Below are positions 44,681-53,254 of a DNA stretch of 64,000 nt, piece by piece. This DNA comes from Variovorax paradoxus (GTDB lineage: Bacteria > Pseudomonadota > Gammaproteobacteria > Burkholderiales > Burkholderiaceae_C): NCBI RefSeq assembly GCF_902712855.1, contig NZ_LR743507.1, forward strand, positions 2,714,001-2,778,000, in the 5' to 3' direction. The position numbers were made by a program, and so were the translations under genes. Positions within the stretch are counted from its first letter, which is position 1. Each line of letters starts with the position of its first letter. A model generated the notes under the pieces. It had not been told where the DNA came from. It worked only from the letters and a program-made list of their open reading frames with translations, and ran no database searches.

Positions 44681-45439
44681 GCACCTGACGCCGTGGCGCA
44701 TCGGCTGCGCCGGCTGGAGCCTGCCGCGTGCGCTGTGGAACGAGTTCCCGCCCGAGGGCTCGCACCTCGAGCGGTACGCGCAGGTCTTCGACGCCGTCGA
44801 GATCGACACATCGTTCCATCGGCCGCACCGGCGCGAGACCTACGAACGGTGGGCGGCCGGCACGCCCGCGTCGTTCCGCTTCGCGGTCAAGCTGCCGAAG
44901 ACAGTGACGCACGAGCGCCGGCTGGTCGATGCCATGCCGCCTCTCGATTCATTCCTTGCACAGGCCGGCGGGCTGGGCGACAGACTCGGCTGCCTCGTGG
45001 TGCAGTTGCCGCCGAGTCTGGCGTTCGATGCCGACGCGGCCGGGCGCTTTCTTTCGGATCTGAGGCAACGCCATGCGGGCGCTGTTGCGCTCGAGCCGCG
45101 CCACCGCAGCTGGTTCGTGCCGCAGGCCGACGCGATGCTCGCGCGCTTCGAGGTGGGCGCGTGCTGGCGGACCCGGTGCTGTTCGACGAGGCCGCCGCGC
45201 CCGGCGGGTGGTCCGGGCTCGTCTATCTGCGCCTGCACGGTTCGCCGCGGCGCTATTGGTCGGCCTACGACGACGCATTGCTTGCGCGGCTCGCGCTGCG
45301 GCTGCGTCTTGCGAGGGAGGAGGGCGCGCGGTGCTGGTGCATCCTGGACAACACGGCCGGAGGCGAAGCGGCCGGCAACGCGCTGACGCTGCGCCGCCTG
45401 CTGCAGAATCGAAAGCCGATCCGAGGAGACACAACATGA
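44655..45439 (+). pseudogene. DUF72 protein gene broken by a -1 frameshift
   Basis: The first frame (from 44655) encodes PWRIGCAGWSLPRALWNEF, QVFDAVEIDTSFHRPHRRET, FRFAVKLPKTVTHERRL and ends sensibly at MLARFEVG (about 45158), after which it turns into low-quality sequence. The rest of the family continues one base earlier from CGC at 45158: VLADPVLFDEAAAPGGWSG, YLRLHGSPRRYWSAYDDALL and WCILDNTAGGEAAGNAL, up to 45439. One base appears lost in GTGGGCGCGTG. It is either a true mutation or a sequencing error. The stop overlaps the next Bug ATG. Confidence 0.85.
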
Positions 45440-46416
45440 ACATCAACTTCAACATCACCAGAATCTGCGCGGGCGTCGCGCTGGCTGCGGCCGCAGGCCT
45501 CGTGGCTGCCCAGGGTTTCCCCAGTGCCAAGCCCATCCGCCTGATCGTCGGCTATCCGCCCGGCGGCGGCATCGACTTCGCCGCGCGCACAGTGCAGGTG
45601 CCGCTGCAGGAAGCGCTCAAGCAGCAGCTGGTGGTCGACTACAAGCCGGGCGCGAGCGGCATGATCGCCGCCACCGAACTCACGCGCCAGCCCGCCGACG
45701 GCTACACGCTGCTGCTCGCCAACACCGGGCCGTTCGCCATCGCGCCCTACCTGCAGAGCAAGCCGCCGTACGACCCGATCAGGCAGTTCACCTACATCGG
45801 CCAGATCAGCCAGGGCAGCTACATCGCGGTGACGCGGCCCGATCATCCGGCGAAGAACCTCAAGGAGTTTGTGGCCTGGGCCAAGGGCCAGCCCGGCAAG
45901 GTCAATTTCGCCTCGGGCGGCAACGGCACTTCGACGCACCTCAACGGCGAGCTGATGAACCAGGTCACCGGCCTCGACATGACGCACGTGCCGTACAAGG
46001 GCAGCGCGCCCGCGGTGCAGGACCTGATCGGCGGGCAGACGCAGATCCTCATCGACGCGGGCAGCGTGCTGCTGCCGCAGGTCAAGGGCGGCAAGCTGAA
46101 GGCGCTGGCCGTCACCGGACCGGTGCGCGATCCGCAACTGCCCGACGTGCCGACGGTGAAGGAACTGGGCCTGGCGGGCATGGAGTCGGTCGGATTCCAG
46201 GGCCTGGTGGGGCCGGCCAACATGCCGAAGGACGTCGTCGACAGGCTGGCGGCCGAACTCGCCAGGGCGCTCGCGCTACCCGACGTGAAGGCGAAGTTCG
46301 CCACCGCCGGCGCCGAAGTGCACTCGCTCGGCCCGGCCGAGTTCGCGGCTTTCGTCAAGGCGGACAATGAGAAGTGGTCCAGGCTGATTCGCGAGCGCAA
46401 GCTGCAGCTGGACTGA
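45436..46416 (+). CDS. Bug/TctC-family periplasmic binding protein
   Basis: 326 residues with a signal peptide (ICAGVALAAAAGLVAAQG). Motifs: IRLIVGYPPGGGIDFAARTV, VDYKPGASGMIAATELTRQP, ADGYTLLLANTGPFAIAPYL and HVPYKGSAPAVQDLIGGQTQ. The ENRAGA motif of most relatives is replaced by DYKPGAS, so its ligand may differ. The ATG overlaps the DUF72 stop (ATGA) and follows GAGGAGA. A second Bug gene follows 22 bases later. Confidence 0.9.
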   Translation: MNINFNITRICAGVALAAAAGLVAAQGFPSAKPIRLIVGYPPGGGIDFAARTVQVPLQEALKQQLVVDYKPGASGMIAATELTRQPADGYTLLLANTGPFAIAPYLQSKPPYDPIRQFTYIGQISQGSYIAVTRPDHPAKNLKEFVAWAKGQPGKVNFASGGNGTSTHLNGELMNQVTGLDMTHVPYKGSAPAVQDLIGGQTQILIDAGSVLLPQVKGGKLKALAVTGPVRDPQLPDVPTVKELGLAGMESVGFQGLVGPANMPKDVVDRLAAELARALALPDVKAKFATAGAEVHSLGPAEFAAFVKADNEKWSRLIRERKLQLD

Positions 46417-46438
46417 TGCAAACAGGTAACCGACAGAC

Positions 46439-47431
46439 ATGAATTTCCTCGCTTCCTCGAAGCCCTCGCGCCGCCTGGCGACCCGGCTCCTGGCCACCGC
46501 CGCGCTGTGCGCCGCATCCGGCGCCCATGCGCAGGCCGTTCCCAAGACCGTGCGGCTCATCGTCGCCTACCCTGCAGGCGGCGTCAGCGACGTGGTCGCG
46601 CGCGCACTGGGCGACCGGCTCGCCGCGCAACTGGGCACCACGGTGATCGTGGACAACCGCGCGGGCGCCAGCGGGGCCATCGGCATGGACGCCGTCGCCA
46701 AGGCCGCACCCGACGGCGCGACGCTGGGCTTCTCGGCCATCAGCCCGCTGGTGCTGAGCCCGCACCTCGGCAAGCTGCCCTTCGACCCGATGAAGGACGT
46801 GACGCCGGTGGCCAGCGTGATGTATTCGCCCGTGCTGCTGATCGCCACGCCGGCCAGCAAGGCGAAGGACTTCAAGGCGCTGATCGAAGACGCCAAGGCG
46901 CGCCCTGGCGCAGTGCGCTGGGCCACCTCGGGCTCGGCCTCGCTTGGCCACATCGTGCTCGAGCAGCTGCATGCGGCGGCCGGCGTGGACATCACGCACG
47001 TACCCTACAAGGGCGGCGGCCAGCAGCTCAACGATGCGATCGGCGGGCAGTTCGAGATCCTGTCGACCAACGCCAGCCCGACGCTGTCGTCGCACATCCA
47101 GTCGGGCAAGCTGCGCCCGCTGGCCGTGGGCGCGCCGGCGCGGCTCGAAAGCCTGCCGCAGGTGCCCACGCTGGGCGAGCTGGGCTACAAGGCGGCCAAC
47201 ATCAATTCGCTGTTCGGCGTGTTCGCGCCAGCCGCCACGCCGGCGGCGCTGGTCGCGCGCTACAACGCCGAGATCAACAAGGCGCTCGCAAGCCCAGAAC
47301 TGCGCGCCAAGCTCACCGCCACCGACAACGTTCCCACCGGCGGCACCTCGGAAGCGTTCGCGAAGGAGATCGCGAGCGAGTTCGAGGCCAATGGCCGGAT
47401 CGTCAAGGCGGCGGGCATCAAGGCCGATTGA
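46439..47431 (+). CDS. Bug/TctC-family periplasmic binding protein
   Basis: 330 residues with a signal peptide (TRLLATAALCAASGAHAQAV). Motifs: VRLIVAYPAGGVSDVVARAL, IVDNRAGASGAIGMDAVAKA, HVPYKGGGQQLNDAIGGQFE and FGVFAPAATPAALVARYNAE. It is in tandem with the previous Bug gene but differs clearly from it, so this is an old pair rather than a fresh duplication. No membrane components are nearby. A TetR gene follows. Confidence 0.9.
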   Translation: MNFLASSKPSRRLATRLLATAALCAASGAHAQAVPKTVRLIVAYPAGGVSDVVARALGDRLAAQLGTTVIVDNRAGASGAIGMDAVAKAAPDGATLGFSAISPLVLSPHLGKLPFDPMKDVTPVASVMYSPVLLIATPASKAKDFKALIEDAKARPGAVRWATSGSASLGHIVLEQLHAAAGVDITHVPYKGGGQQLNDAIGGQFEILSTNASPTLSSHIQSGKLRPLAVGAPARLESLPQVPTLGELGYKAANINSLFGVFAPAATPAALVARYNAEINKALASPELRAKLTATDNVPTGGTSEAFAKEIASEFEANGRIVKAAGIKAD

Positions 47432-47457
47432 CCCTGAGGCTTGCGGTTCGAATTTGC

Positions 47458-47475
47458 CTACCTTATAGTAGGTAG
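47458..47475. promoter_or_regulatory. CTACC-N8-GGTAG operator before the TetR gene
   Basis: CTACC (47458-47462) and GGTAG (47471-47475) directly abut the TetR ATG. The same site with the same spacing lies before the thiolase gene at 48109-48126. Confidence 0.7.
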
Positions 47476-48054
47476 ATGTCCAGCACGACCGCATCCCTGG
47501 CCCCAGGCAACACCCGCGAGCAGATCCTCGCGGTGGCGCGCAGCTTCATCGAGACGCGCTCGTACCTGGGCTTCAGCTTCCAGGACGTGGCCGACGCCGT
47601 CGGCATCCGCAAGGCCAGCCTGTACCACCACTTCCCGACCAAGGAGGCGCTGGGCATTGCGGTGATTCACGCGGCCACGCAAGGCTTCAAGGACTGGGAT
47701 GCCGCCCGTTCGCGCGAGCCGAAGGACGCGCTCGAATCGTATTTCCGCATGTACCGCAACACCTTGAGAGCCGGTTCGGGCATGTGCCCCGCGGGCGCGC
47801 TCACGCCGGGCTGGGACGTCATCAACGACGACCTGCGCCAGGCCGTGCGGGAATTGCGCAACACGCAGGTAACGTGGCTCACCGGCGTTCTGGGTGCGCT
47901 GATGCCCGTGCCCGGGAAGGGCACGTCGGTTGCGGCGCTCGCCGCCTATGTGTTTTCCGTCTGTCAGGGCGCGCTGCTTTCGGCGCGCATGACGGGCCGT
48001 GTGGACGACTTCGACGAAGCCGTCGCGCAACTGAGGAGTTCATTGCCCGGCTGA
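47476..48054 (+). CDS. TetR-family regulator
   Basis: 192 residues. The helix-turn-helix (FSFQDVADAVGIRKASLYHH, FPTKEALGIAVI) is at about 33-62. The ligand-binding half carries GMCPAGALTPGWDVINDDLR and ends AVAQLRSSLPG. The pattern is that of short TetR proteins that guard small-molecule or acyl-CoA genes. A copy of its putative operator touches its start codon, leaving no room for a leader binding site, so the transcript may be nearly leaderless. Confidence 0.87.
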   Translation: MSSTTASLAPGNTREQILAVARSFIETRSYLGFSFQDVADAVGIRKASLYHHFPTKEALGIAVIHAATQGFKDWDAARSREPKDALESYFRMYRNTLRAGSGMCPAGALTPGWDVINDDLRQAVRELRNTQVTWLTGVLGALMPVPGKGTSVAALAAYVFSVCQGALLSARMTGRVDDFDEAVAQLRSSLPG

Positions 48055-48071
48055 ATGCCGGGCCGGACACG

Positions 48072-48097
48072 GGCACGCCGCGGCGTGCCTATTTTTT
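48072..48097 (+). terminator. Intrinsic terminator after the TetR gene
   Basis: GGCACGCCG and CGGCGTGCC (48072-48089) form a hairpin followed by TATTTTTTG, 17 bases after the TetR stop. It separates the regulator from the thiolase transcript. Confidence 0.85.
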
Positions 48098-48108
48098 GCC
48101 GTTTCAGC

Positions 48109-48126
48109 CTACCGATTGGATGGTAG
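48109..48126. promoter_or_regulatory. CTACC-N8-GGTAG operator before the thiolase gene
   Basis: CTACC (48109-48113) and GGTAG (48122-48126), identical arms and spacing to the site at 47458. It lies 20 bases before the thiolase ATG. The two sites define a small TetR regulon. Confidence 0.7.
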
Positions 48127-48146
48127 TCAACCTGTTGGAGTCTTCC

Positions 48147-49280
48147 ATGAAAGCCGTCATTTCCGCCTACGCCCGTTCTCCCTTCCACTTCGCGAAGAAG
48201 GGCGCCCTTGCCGAAGTCCGTCCCGACACGCTCGCCGCCGGCGTGGTGCGCGGGCTGCTGCAGCGTACCGACCTCGACCCCGCGCTGCTCGAGGACATCA
48301 TCCTGGGCTGTGCCTACCCCGAGGCCTCGCAGGGCAACAACCTCGCGCGCATCGTCGGGCTGCTGGCCGGCCTGCCGCACGAGGTGGGCGGGATGACGGT
48401 CAACCGCTTCTGCGGTTCGTCGATGCAGGCCGTGCACATCGCCGCCGCGCAGATCGAGGCAGGGATGGGCGAGGCCTTCCTGTGCGTTGGCGTGGAGTCG
48501 ATGTCGATGGTGCCGCAGGGCGGCTTCAACTTCTCGCCGAATCCCGAGCTCAAGGAGACCACCGACGCCTACATCTCGATGGGCGAGACGGCCGAGAACG
48601 TGGCGCAACGCTGGAACGTGAGCCGCGCCGACCAGGAGGCGCTGGCCGTCGAGTCGCACCGCAAGGCGGCGGAGGCACGCGCGCAAGGCCGGCTGGCCGG
48701 CGAGATCGTGCCGGTGCGCCTCGCCTCGGGTGACATCGTCGATGCCGACGGCTGCATCCGCCCGACCACCTCGGCCGAGGCGCTGGCCAACCTGAAGCCC
48801 GCCTTCCGCCCCGATGGCGTGGTCACGGCAGGCACCTCGTCGCCGTTGACCGACGGCGCGGCCGCGGTGCTGGTGACCAGCGATGCGTTCGCCGCGAAGC
48901 ACGGCCTGAAGGCGCTGGCGCGCATCAGGTCGTTCGCGACCGTCGGCGTCGACCCGGCCATCATGGGCATCGGCCCGATTCCCGCGACCCGCAAGGCGCT
49001 GGCGCGCGCCGGCCTGAGCGCGGCCGACCTCGACGTGATCGAGATCAACGAGGCCTTCTCGTCGCAGGCGCTGGCCTGCATCCGCGACCTCGGGCTCGAT
49101 CCCGCGAAGATCAACCTCGACGGCGGCGGCCTCTCGATCGGCCACCCGCTGGGCGCGACCGGCGCGCGCATCACCGGCAAGGCGGCGTCGCTGCTGGCGC
49201 GCGAGAACGGCCGCTATGCGCTGGCCACCCAGTGCATCGGCGGCGGGCAGGGCATCGCGACGATCCTCGAGCGCGTCTGA
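48147..49280 (+). CDS. Acetyl-CoA acyltransferase (thiolase), FadA-like
   Basis: 377 residues. The catalytic Cys89 is in VNRFCGSSMQAVHIA, the His in SIGHPLGATGARITG and the second Cys in ATQCIGGGQGIATIL. The shorter N-terminus (MKAVISAYARSPFHFAKKGA) and VESMSMVPQGGFNFSPN place it with FadA-type 3-ketoacyl-CoA thiolases. The ATG at 48147 follows TTGGAG. It is probably repressed by the TetR protein encoded upstream and co-transcribed with the MaoC gene. Confidence 0.91.
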   Translation: MKAVISAYARSPFHFAKKGALAEVRPDTLAAGVVRGLLQRTDLDPALLEDIILGCAYPEASQGNNLARIVGLLAGLPHEVGGMTVNRFCGSSMQAVHIAAAQIEAGMGEAFLCVGVESMSMVPQGGFNFSPNPELKETTDAYISMGETAENVAQRWNVSRADQEALAVESHRKAAEARAQGRLAGEIVPVRLASGDIVDADGCIRPTTSAEALANLKPAFRPDGVVTAGTSSPLTDGAAAVLVTSDAFAAKHGLKALARIRSFATVGVDPAIMGIGPIPATRKALARAGLSAADLDVIEINEAFSSQALACIRDLGLDPAKINLDGGGLSIGHPLGATGARITGKAASLLARENGRYALATQCIGGGQGIATILERV

Positions 49281-49318
49281 CGCCCGAGAATGGCGCTCGT
49301 CACAACAAGGAGACCCCC

Positions 49319-49765
49319 ATGGCCAAGCTGTACCTCGAAGACCTGAAGGTCGGCGACCGTTTCCAGAGCGCCGAACACGCGCTCGACGCGGCGCAGATCA
49401 AGGCCTTCGCGCAGCAGTTCGATCCTCAGCCCTTCCACACCGACGAGGAAGCGGCCGAAGGCACCTTCTTCGCGGGCCTCGCGGCGAGCGGCTGGCACAC
49501 GGCCGCGCTCACCATGAAGCTGCTGGTGGAAAGCGGCATTCCGCTGGCCGACGGCATCATCGGTTCGGGCGGGGAACTGCAATGGCCCAAGCCGACGCGG
49601 CCCGGCGACGTGCTGCACGTGGTGGCCGAGGTGATCGACATCACGCCGTCGCGCTCCAAGCCCGGCCGGGCGATGGTGACGATGCGCTGCCAGACGCGCA
49701 ACCAGCGCGGCGAGGTGCTCCAGTACTTCTCGCCGAAGCTGGTGGTGCACGCACGGCCCGCTTAG
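49319..49765 (+). CDS. MaoC-like (R)-specific enoyl-CoA hydratase
   Basis: A 148-residue hot-dog-fold protein. It has the hydratase 2 motif QQFDPQPFHTDEEAAEGTFF (Asp and His as catalytic pair), GLAASGWHTAALTMKLLVE and GELQWPKPTRPGDVLHVVAE. It hydrates enoyl-CoA to the (R)-3-hydroxy form or acts on related substrates. It lies 38 bases after the thiolase with AAGGAGA before the ATG, so both belong to one acyl-CoA degradation unit. Confidence 0.88.
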   Translation: MAKLYLEDLKVGDRFQSAEHALDAAQIKAFAQQFDPQPFHTDEEAAEGTFFAGLAASGWHTAALTMKLLVESGIPLADGIIGSGGELQWPKPTRPGDVLHVVAEVIDITPSRSKPGRAMVTMRCQTRNQRGEVLQYFSPKLVVHARPA

Positions 49766-49773
49766 GGGGCGCT

Positions 49774-50601
49774 TCAGCCTTTGTCCGCAGGGGCAGCCTG
49801 CGTGGCTGCGAGCTGGCGCAATTCCTCCGCGCTGAAGCCCGCGCGGCCGCGCGCCTCGAAGTTGAACGGCGGCTTGTGGCGGGGCGCGTCATAGCGCGCC
49901 ACCAGGGTGGGATAGGTCGCCTCGGCATCGAGCCCCGCGCCGTCGCACAGCCATCGGTACCAATGGTTGCCGATGGCGACATGGCCGACTTCGTCGCGCA
50001 GGATGATGTCCAGGATCTCGACCGCGCGCAGCGCATCCGGTGTGTTCACGCGCTTGAGCTTGCCCTGGATCAACGGCGTGGCATCGAGCCCGCGCGCCTC
50101 GAGCGTGCGCGGCACCAGCGCCATGCGCGCGAGCACGTCGTCCTTGGTCTTCTCGCACATGTTCCACAGGCCGTCGTGGCCGGGGAAGTCGCCGTAGCGC
50201 CAGCCCATGTCCTGCAGGTGCGCGTGCAGCAGCGTGAAATGCAGCGCTTCCTCGTCGGCCACGCGCAGCCAGTCGCGGTAGTAGGCCTCGGGCATGCCGT
50301 CGTAGCGCCATACCGCGTCGAGCGCGAGATTGATCGCGTTGAACTCGATGTGGCAGATCGAATGGATCAGCGCGGCGCGGCCTTCCGGCGTGAACGGCGA
50401 GCGCTTCTGCACCGCGGTCGCGGCCACGCGCAGCGGCCTGTCGGGGCGGCCCGGAACGCCGGTGTCGTCGCCTGGCGTGCGAATGGGATCGATTGCTATG
50501 GAATCGGTAGCGCCTTGCGCAGCAGCAGCGCGCGTGGCGGCCACTTTTTCATCTGGATCTGTCAGGCGCAGCGCGGCAAGCGCGCTCAAACGGGGGTGCA
50601 T
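49774..50601 (-). CDS. DUF455-type ferritin-like protein
   Basis: 275 residues. The helical core carries metal-ligand-like motifs typical of the ferritin-like superfamily: ALIHSICHIEFNAINLALDA (Glu, His), DWLRVADEEALHFTLLHAHL (ExxH) and EILDIILRDEVGHVAIGNHW (ExxH), so a di-metal site is likely. It is related to the MiaE-like and DUF455 proteins; no substrate can be named. The ATG at 50601 leaves 50 bases to the divergent carbonic anhydrase gene; a start at 50652 would overlap it. Confidence 0.83.
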   Translation of the reverse strand: MHPRLSALAALRLTDPDEKVAATRAAAAQGATDSIAIDPIRTPGDDTGVPGRPDRPLRVAATAVQKRSPFTPEGRAALIHSICHIEFNAINLALDAVWRYDGMPEAYYRDWLRVADEEALHFTLLHAHLQDMGWRYGDFPGHDGLWNMCEKTKDDVLARMALVPRTLEARGLDATPLIQGKLKRVNTPDALRAVEILDIILRDEVGHVAIGNHWYRWLCDGAGLDAEATYPTLVARYDAPRHKPPFNFEARGRAGFSAEELRQLAATQAAPADKG

Positions 50602-50651
50602 CCCTACAATTCTAGTTTTGACCTTCTTTGACATTTCCGGAGACAAGAACA

Positions 50652-51176
50652 ATGGCGCTCTACGAACTCGACGGTGTGGCCCCGCAGCTGGGTGAAGGTG
50701 CCTGGGTGGCCGACAGCGCGCAGGTCATGGGCAACGTCAGGCTGGCGGAGAACGCCAGCGTGTGGTTCGGCGCCGTGCTGCGCGGCGACACCGAGACGCT
50801 GAGCATCGGTCGCAACAGCAACATCCAGGACCTCTCGGTGCTGCACGCCGACGTCGGCTGCCCGCTGACCATCGGCGAGAACGTCACCGTGGGCCACCAG
50901 GTGATGCTGCACGGCTGCACCGTGGGCGACAACTCGCTGATCGGCATCCAGGCGGTGGTCTTGAATAACGCGAAGATCGGCCGCAATTCGATCGTTGGCG
51001 CCGGCAGCGTCGTGACAGAGGGCAAGGAGTTTCCCGACAACTCCCTCATCATCGGCTCGCCGGCCAAGGTGGTGCGCACCCTCGACGACGCAGCGGCCGC
51101 CCGCCTTCGCCAGAGTGCGGAGCACTATGTGGAAAACGCCCATCGCTTCGCGAAGGGCCTCAAGAAGATCGCCTGA
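50652..51176 (+). CDS. Gamma-class carbonic anhydrase-like protein
   Basis: A 174-residue left-handed beta-helix trimer subunit built of hexapeptide repeats (from about residue 20). Three zinc-ligand histidines are kept: LSVLHADVG, TVGHQVMLHGC. The C-terminal helix is present (RLRQSAEHYVENAHRFAKGL). It may hydrate CO2 or be a YrdA/PaaY-like relative with little activity. GGAGACAAG lies before the ATG. It is followed by hslO after 37 bases. Confidence 0.88.
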   Translation: MALYELDGVAPQLGEGAWVADSAQVMGNVRLAENASVWFGAVLRGDTETLSIGRNSNIQDLSVLHADVGCPLTIGENVTVGHQVMLHGCTVGDNSLIGIQAVVLNNAKIGRNSIVGAGSVVTEGKEFPDNSLIIGSPAKVVRTLDDAAAARLRQSAEHYVENAHRFAKGLKKIA

Positions 51177-51213
51177 GCCCCGGCGCTGCAGGCACCTGAA
51201 GAAAGAAAACGTT

Positions 51214-52212
51214 GTGAGCGAGCTGCACAAATTCCTGTTCGATGGCCTGCCGGTGCGCGGCATGATCGTGCGCCTGACGGATGCGTGGCAGGAGATCCTT
51301 GCTCGGCGCGCCTCAAACACCGCCACCGGCGCCTACCCGCCGCCCGTGGCCGAACTGCTCGGCGAGATGACGGCCGCGGCCACGCTGATGCAGGCCAACA
51401 TCAAGTTCAACGGCGCGCTGATCCTGCAGATCTTCGGCGACGGTCCGGTGAAGGTGGCGGTGGCCGAGGCCAAGCCTGACCTGAGCCTGCGCGCCACGGC
51501 CAAGGTCATCGGCGACCTGCCGGCCGACGCACGCCTGCCCGACATGGTCAACGTGAACAACAAGGGCCGCTGCGCCATCACGCTCGACCCCAAGGACAAG
51601 CTGCCGGGCACGACGCCGTACCAGGGCGTGGTGCCGCTCTTCGGCGACAACGGCGAGAAGCTCGGCAAGCTCAGCGACGTGCTCCAGCACTACATGCTGC
51701 AGAGCGAGCAGCTCGACACCACGCTGGTGCTGGCCGCCGACGACAAGGTGGCCGCAGGGCTGCTGATCCAGCGCCTGCCGGTGAAGGGCGAGGGCAATCT
51801 CGAAGGCACGGCGGACAAGGACCACGACCAGGCCAATGAAGACCAGATCGGCCGCAACGAGGACTACAACCGCATCTCGATCCTCGCATCGAGCCTGAAG
51901 CGCGATGAGCTGCTGACGCTCGACGTCGAGACCATCCTGCGTCGCCTGTTCTGGGAAGAGAAGCTGCTGCGCTTCGAGCCGCAGACCGGTGCGGCAGGGC
52001 CGCACTTCGCCTGCACCTGCGGACGCGAGCGCGTGGCGCAGATGATCCGCGGCCTCGGCGTGGAAGAAGCGGAGAGCATCCTCGCCGAGCGCGGCGACAT
52101 CGAGGTCGGCTGCGATTTCTGCGGCAAGCAGTACCGCTTCGACGCAGTCGATGCGGCGCAGCTGTTCACGCCGCTGGGCGACCAGATTCCGGGCAGCCCG
52201 GTCGTTCAGTAA
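51214..52212 (+). CDS. hslO: Redox-regulated chaperone Hsp33
   Basis: A holdase activated by oxidative unfolding. The 332 residues start with SELHKFLFDGLPVRGMIVRL and end in the zinc-binding redox switch with the pattern CxC (FACTCGRERV) and CxxC (VGCDFCGKQY). The start is a GTG at 51214; an upstream frame exists but is unrelated to the family. A linker insert with NLEGTADKDHDQANEDQIGR at about 195-215 is longer than in E. coli. It lies downstream of the carbonic-anhydrase-like gene. Confidence 0.92.
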   Translation: MSELHKFLFDGLPVRGMIVRLTDAWQEILARRASNTATGAYPPPVAELLGEMTAAATLMQANIKFNGALILQIFGDGPVKVAVAEAKPDLSLRATAKVIGDLPADARLPDMVNVNNKGRCAITLDPKDKLPGTTPYQGVVPLFGDNGEKLGKLSDVLQHYMLQSEQLDTTLVLAADDKVAAGLLIQRLPVKGEGNLEGTADKDHDQANEDQIGRNEDYNRISILASSLKRDELLTLDVETILRRLFWEEKLLRFEPQTGAAGPHFACTCGRERVAQMIRGLGVEEAESILAERGDIEVGCDFCGKQYRFDAVDAAQLFTPLGDQIPGSPVVQ

Positions 52213-52247
52213 GGGCGGGCGCTGCGCTCGCGCGCAGCTTGCCGCTG

Positions 52248-53213
52248 CTAGCGGGCAGCGTCGTCGAACCCGCTGAACGCGATGTCCGGCGCGCTGGTGT
52301 TGTGCTTCGACGGCAGGCTGCGGCCGAAGCGCACCTGCGTGGCCTGCAGCGACTTCACCTCGGGCAGCGGCAGCACCTGCTGTGCGGCCTGCGGCGACAC
52401 CTGCCAACGCACCTCGCTCACGTCGGCGTTGTCGGGCGTCACGTACATCGAGCGCAGCACCGCGAAGGGCTGCGCACCGGTGGTGGGCTTGGAAAGCGTC
52501 ACGTCGAGCGCGGTGCGCTGGCGGCTGATCTCGTCGACGCGCGCCACTGCGCTGCCGCCATCCGTGAAGCGCACGTGGATCGCCAGCGGACGCGGCACGA
52601 TGCGGATCGACGCGATGTTCACCACGGGCCGCGCAGCCGCCTCGACCGGACCGAGCAAAAAGGACGAGCCGTACACGCCGTCGCCGAAGCGCGCATCGGG
52701 CAGCGGCTTGAGGCGCCAGTAGCCGTCGGACGGATAGAGCACGATCGCCTCGAGCGTCTTGCCGTTCTCCTTCCTGAATACCTGCAGCAGATGGAAGCCT
52801 CGGTCCTTGCGCTTGCCGACCTGCACCGGCACGCGCTGCGGGCGCCAGAAGGTCGGCAGCGTCATGCCGACGATGCGCCACTGCGCGTTGTCCATCAGCA
52901 CCACGGTGCGCTTGCGGAAGCGGTGCGCCGGATCGGTCGGGTGCTCGCCGCCGTCGAAGTTGCAATCCGAGAAGTCGGGCTTGGTGACGTCGTTGCCGAT
53001 CTTGTCGAGGTAGTCGGGCTGCAGGGCTTCGATGCGCATGTGGCGGATGCCGTCGCCGCGCAGGGTCAGCGAGACGTTGTCCTCCTCGGCGCACGCCGTG
53101 GTGGTGGTGCCGTTCTCGACGGTGGCGGCCACGGGGGCCGCAAAGGCAGGCGCGGCGGCGAGCAGCAGGGCGGCGAAGGCGGCAGGAAGCAGTGCGACGG
53201 TCGGCAGGGGCAT
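52248..53213 (-). CDS. Exported protein of unknown function
   Basis: 321 residues with a Sec signal (VALLPAAFAALLLAAAPAFA, cleavage near 25). The mature protein looks beta-rich, with two Cys (TTACAEEDNVS and FSDCNFDGGEHP) that may pair, and NAQWRIVGMTLPTFWRPQRV, VLYPSDGYWRLKPLPDARFG and VYGSSFLLGPVEAAARPVVN. I recognise no family. It is likely periplasmic. It is convergent with hslO, and a GC-rich hairpin (GCGCTGCGCTCGCGCGCAGC) separates them. Confidence 0.72.
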   Translation of the reverse strand: MPLPTVALLPAAFAALLLAAAPAFAAPVAATVENGTTTTACAEEDNVSLTLRGDGIRHMRIEALQPDYLDKIGNDVTKPDFSDCNFDGGEHPTDPAHRFRKRTVVLMDNAQWRIVGMTLPTFWRPQRVPVQVGKRKDRGFHLLQVFRKENGKTLEAIVLYPSDGYWRLKPLPDARFGDGVYGSSFLLGPVEAAARPVVNIASIRIVPRPLAIHVRFTDGGSAVARVDEISRQRTALDVTLSKPTTGAQPFAVLRSMYVTPDNADVSEVRWQVSPQAAQQVLPLPEVKSLQATQVRFGRSLPSKHNTSAPDIAFSGFDDAAR

Positions 53214-53254
53214 CGGGTCTCCGGTGAAGGGGAAGCGACGGGGCGCGCTGGCCG

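Noticed and set aside
45436..47431. A recent tandem duplication of Bug genes
   Set aside because: The two proteins share only family motifs; signal peptides, central regions and ends differ, so they are not a recent copy.
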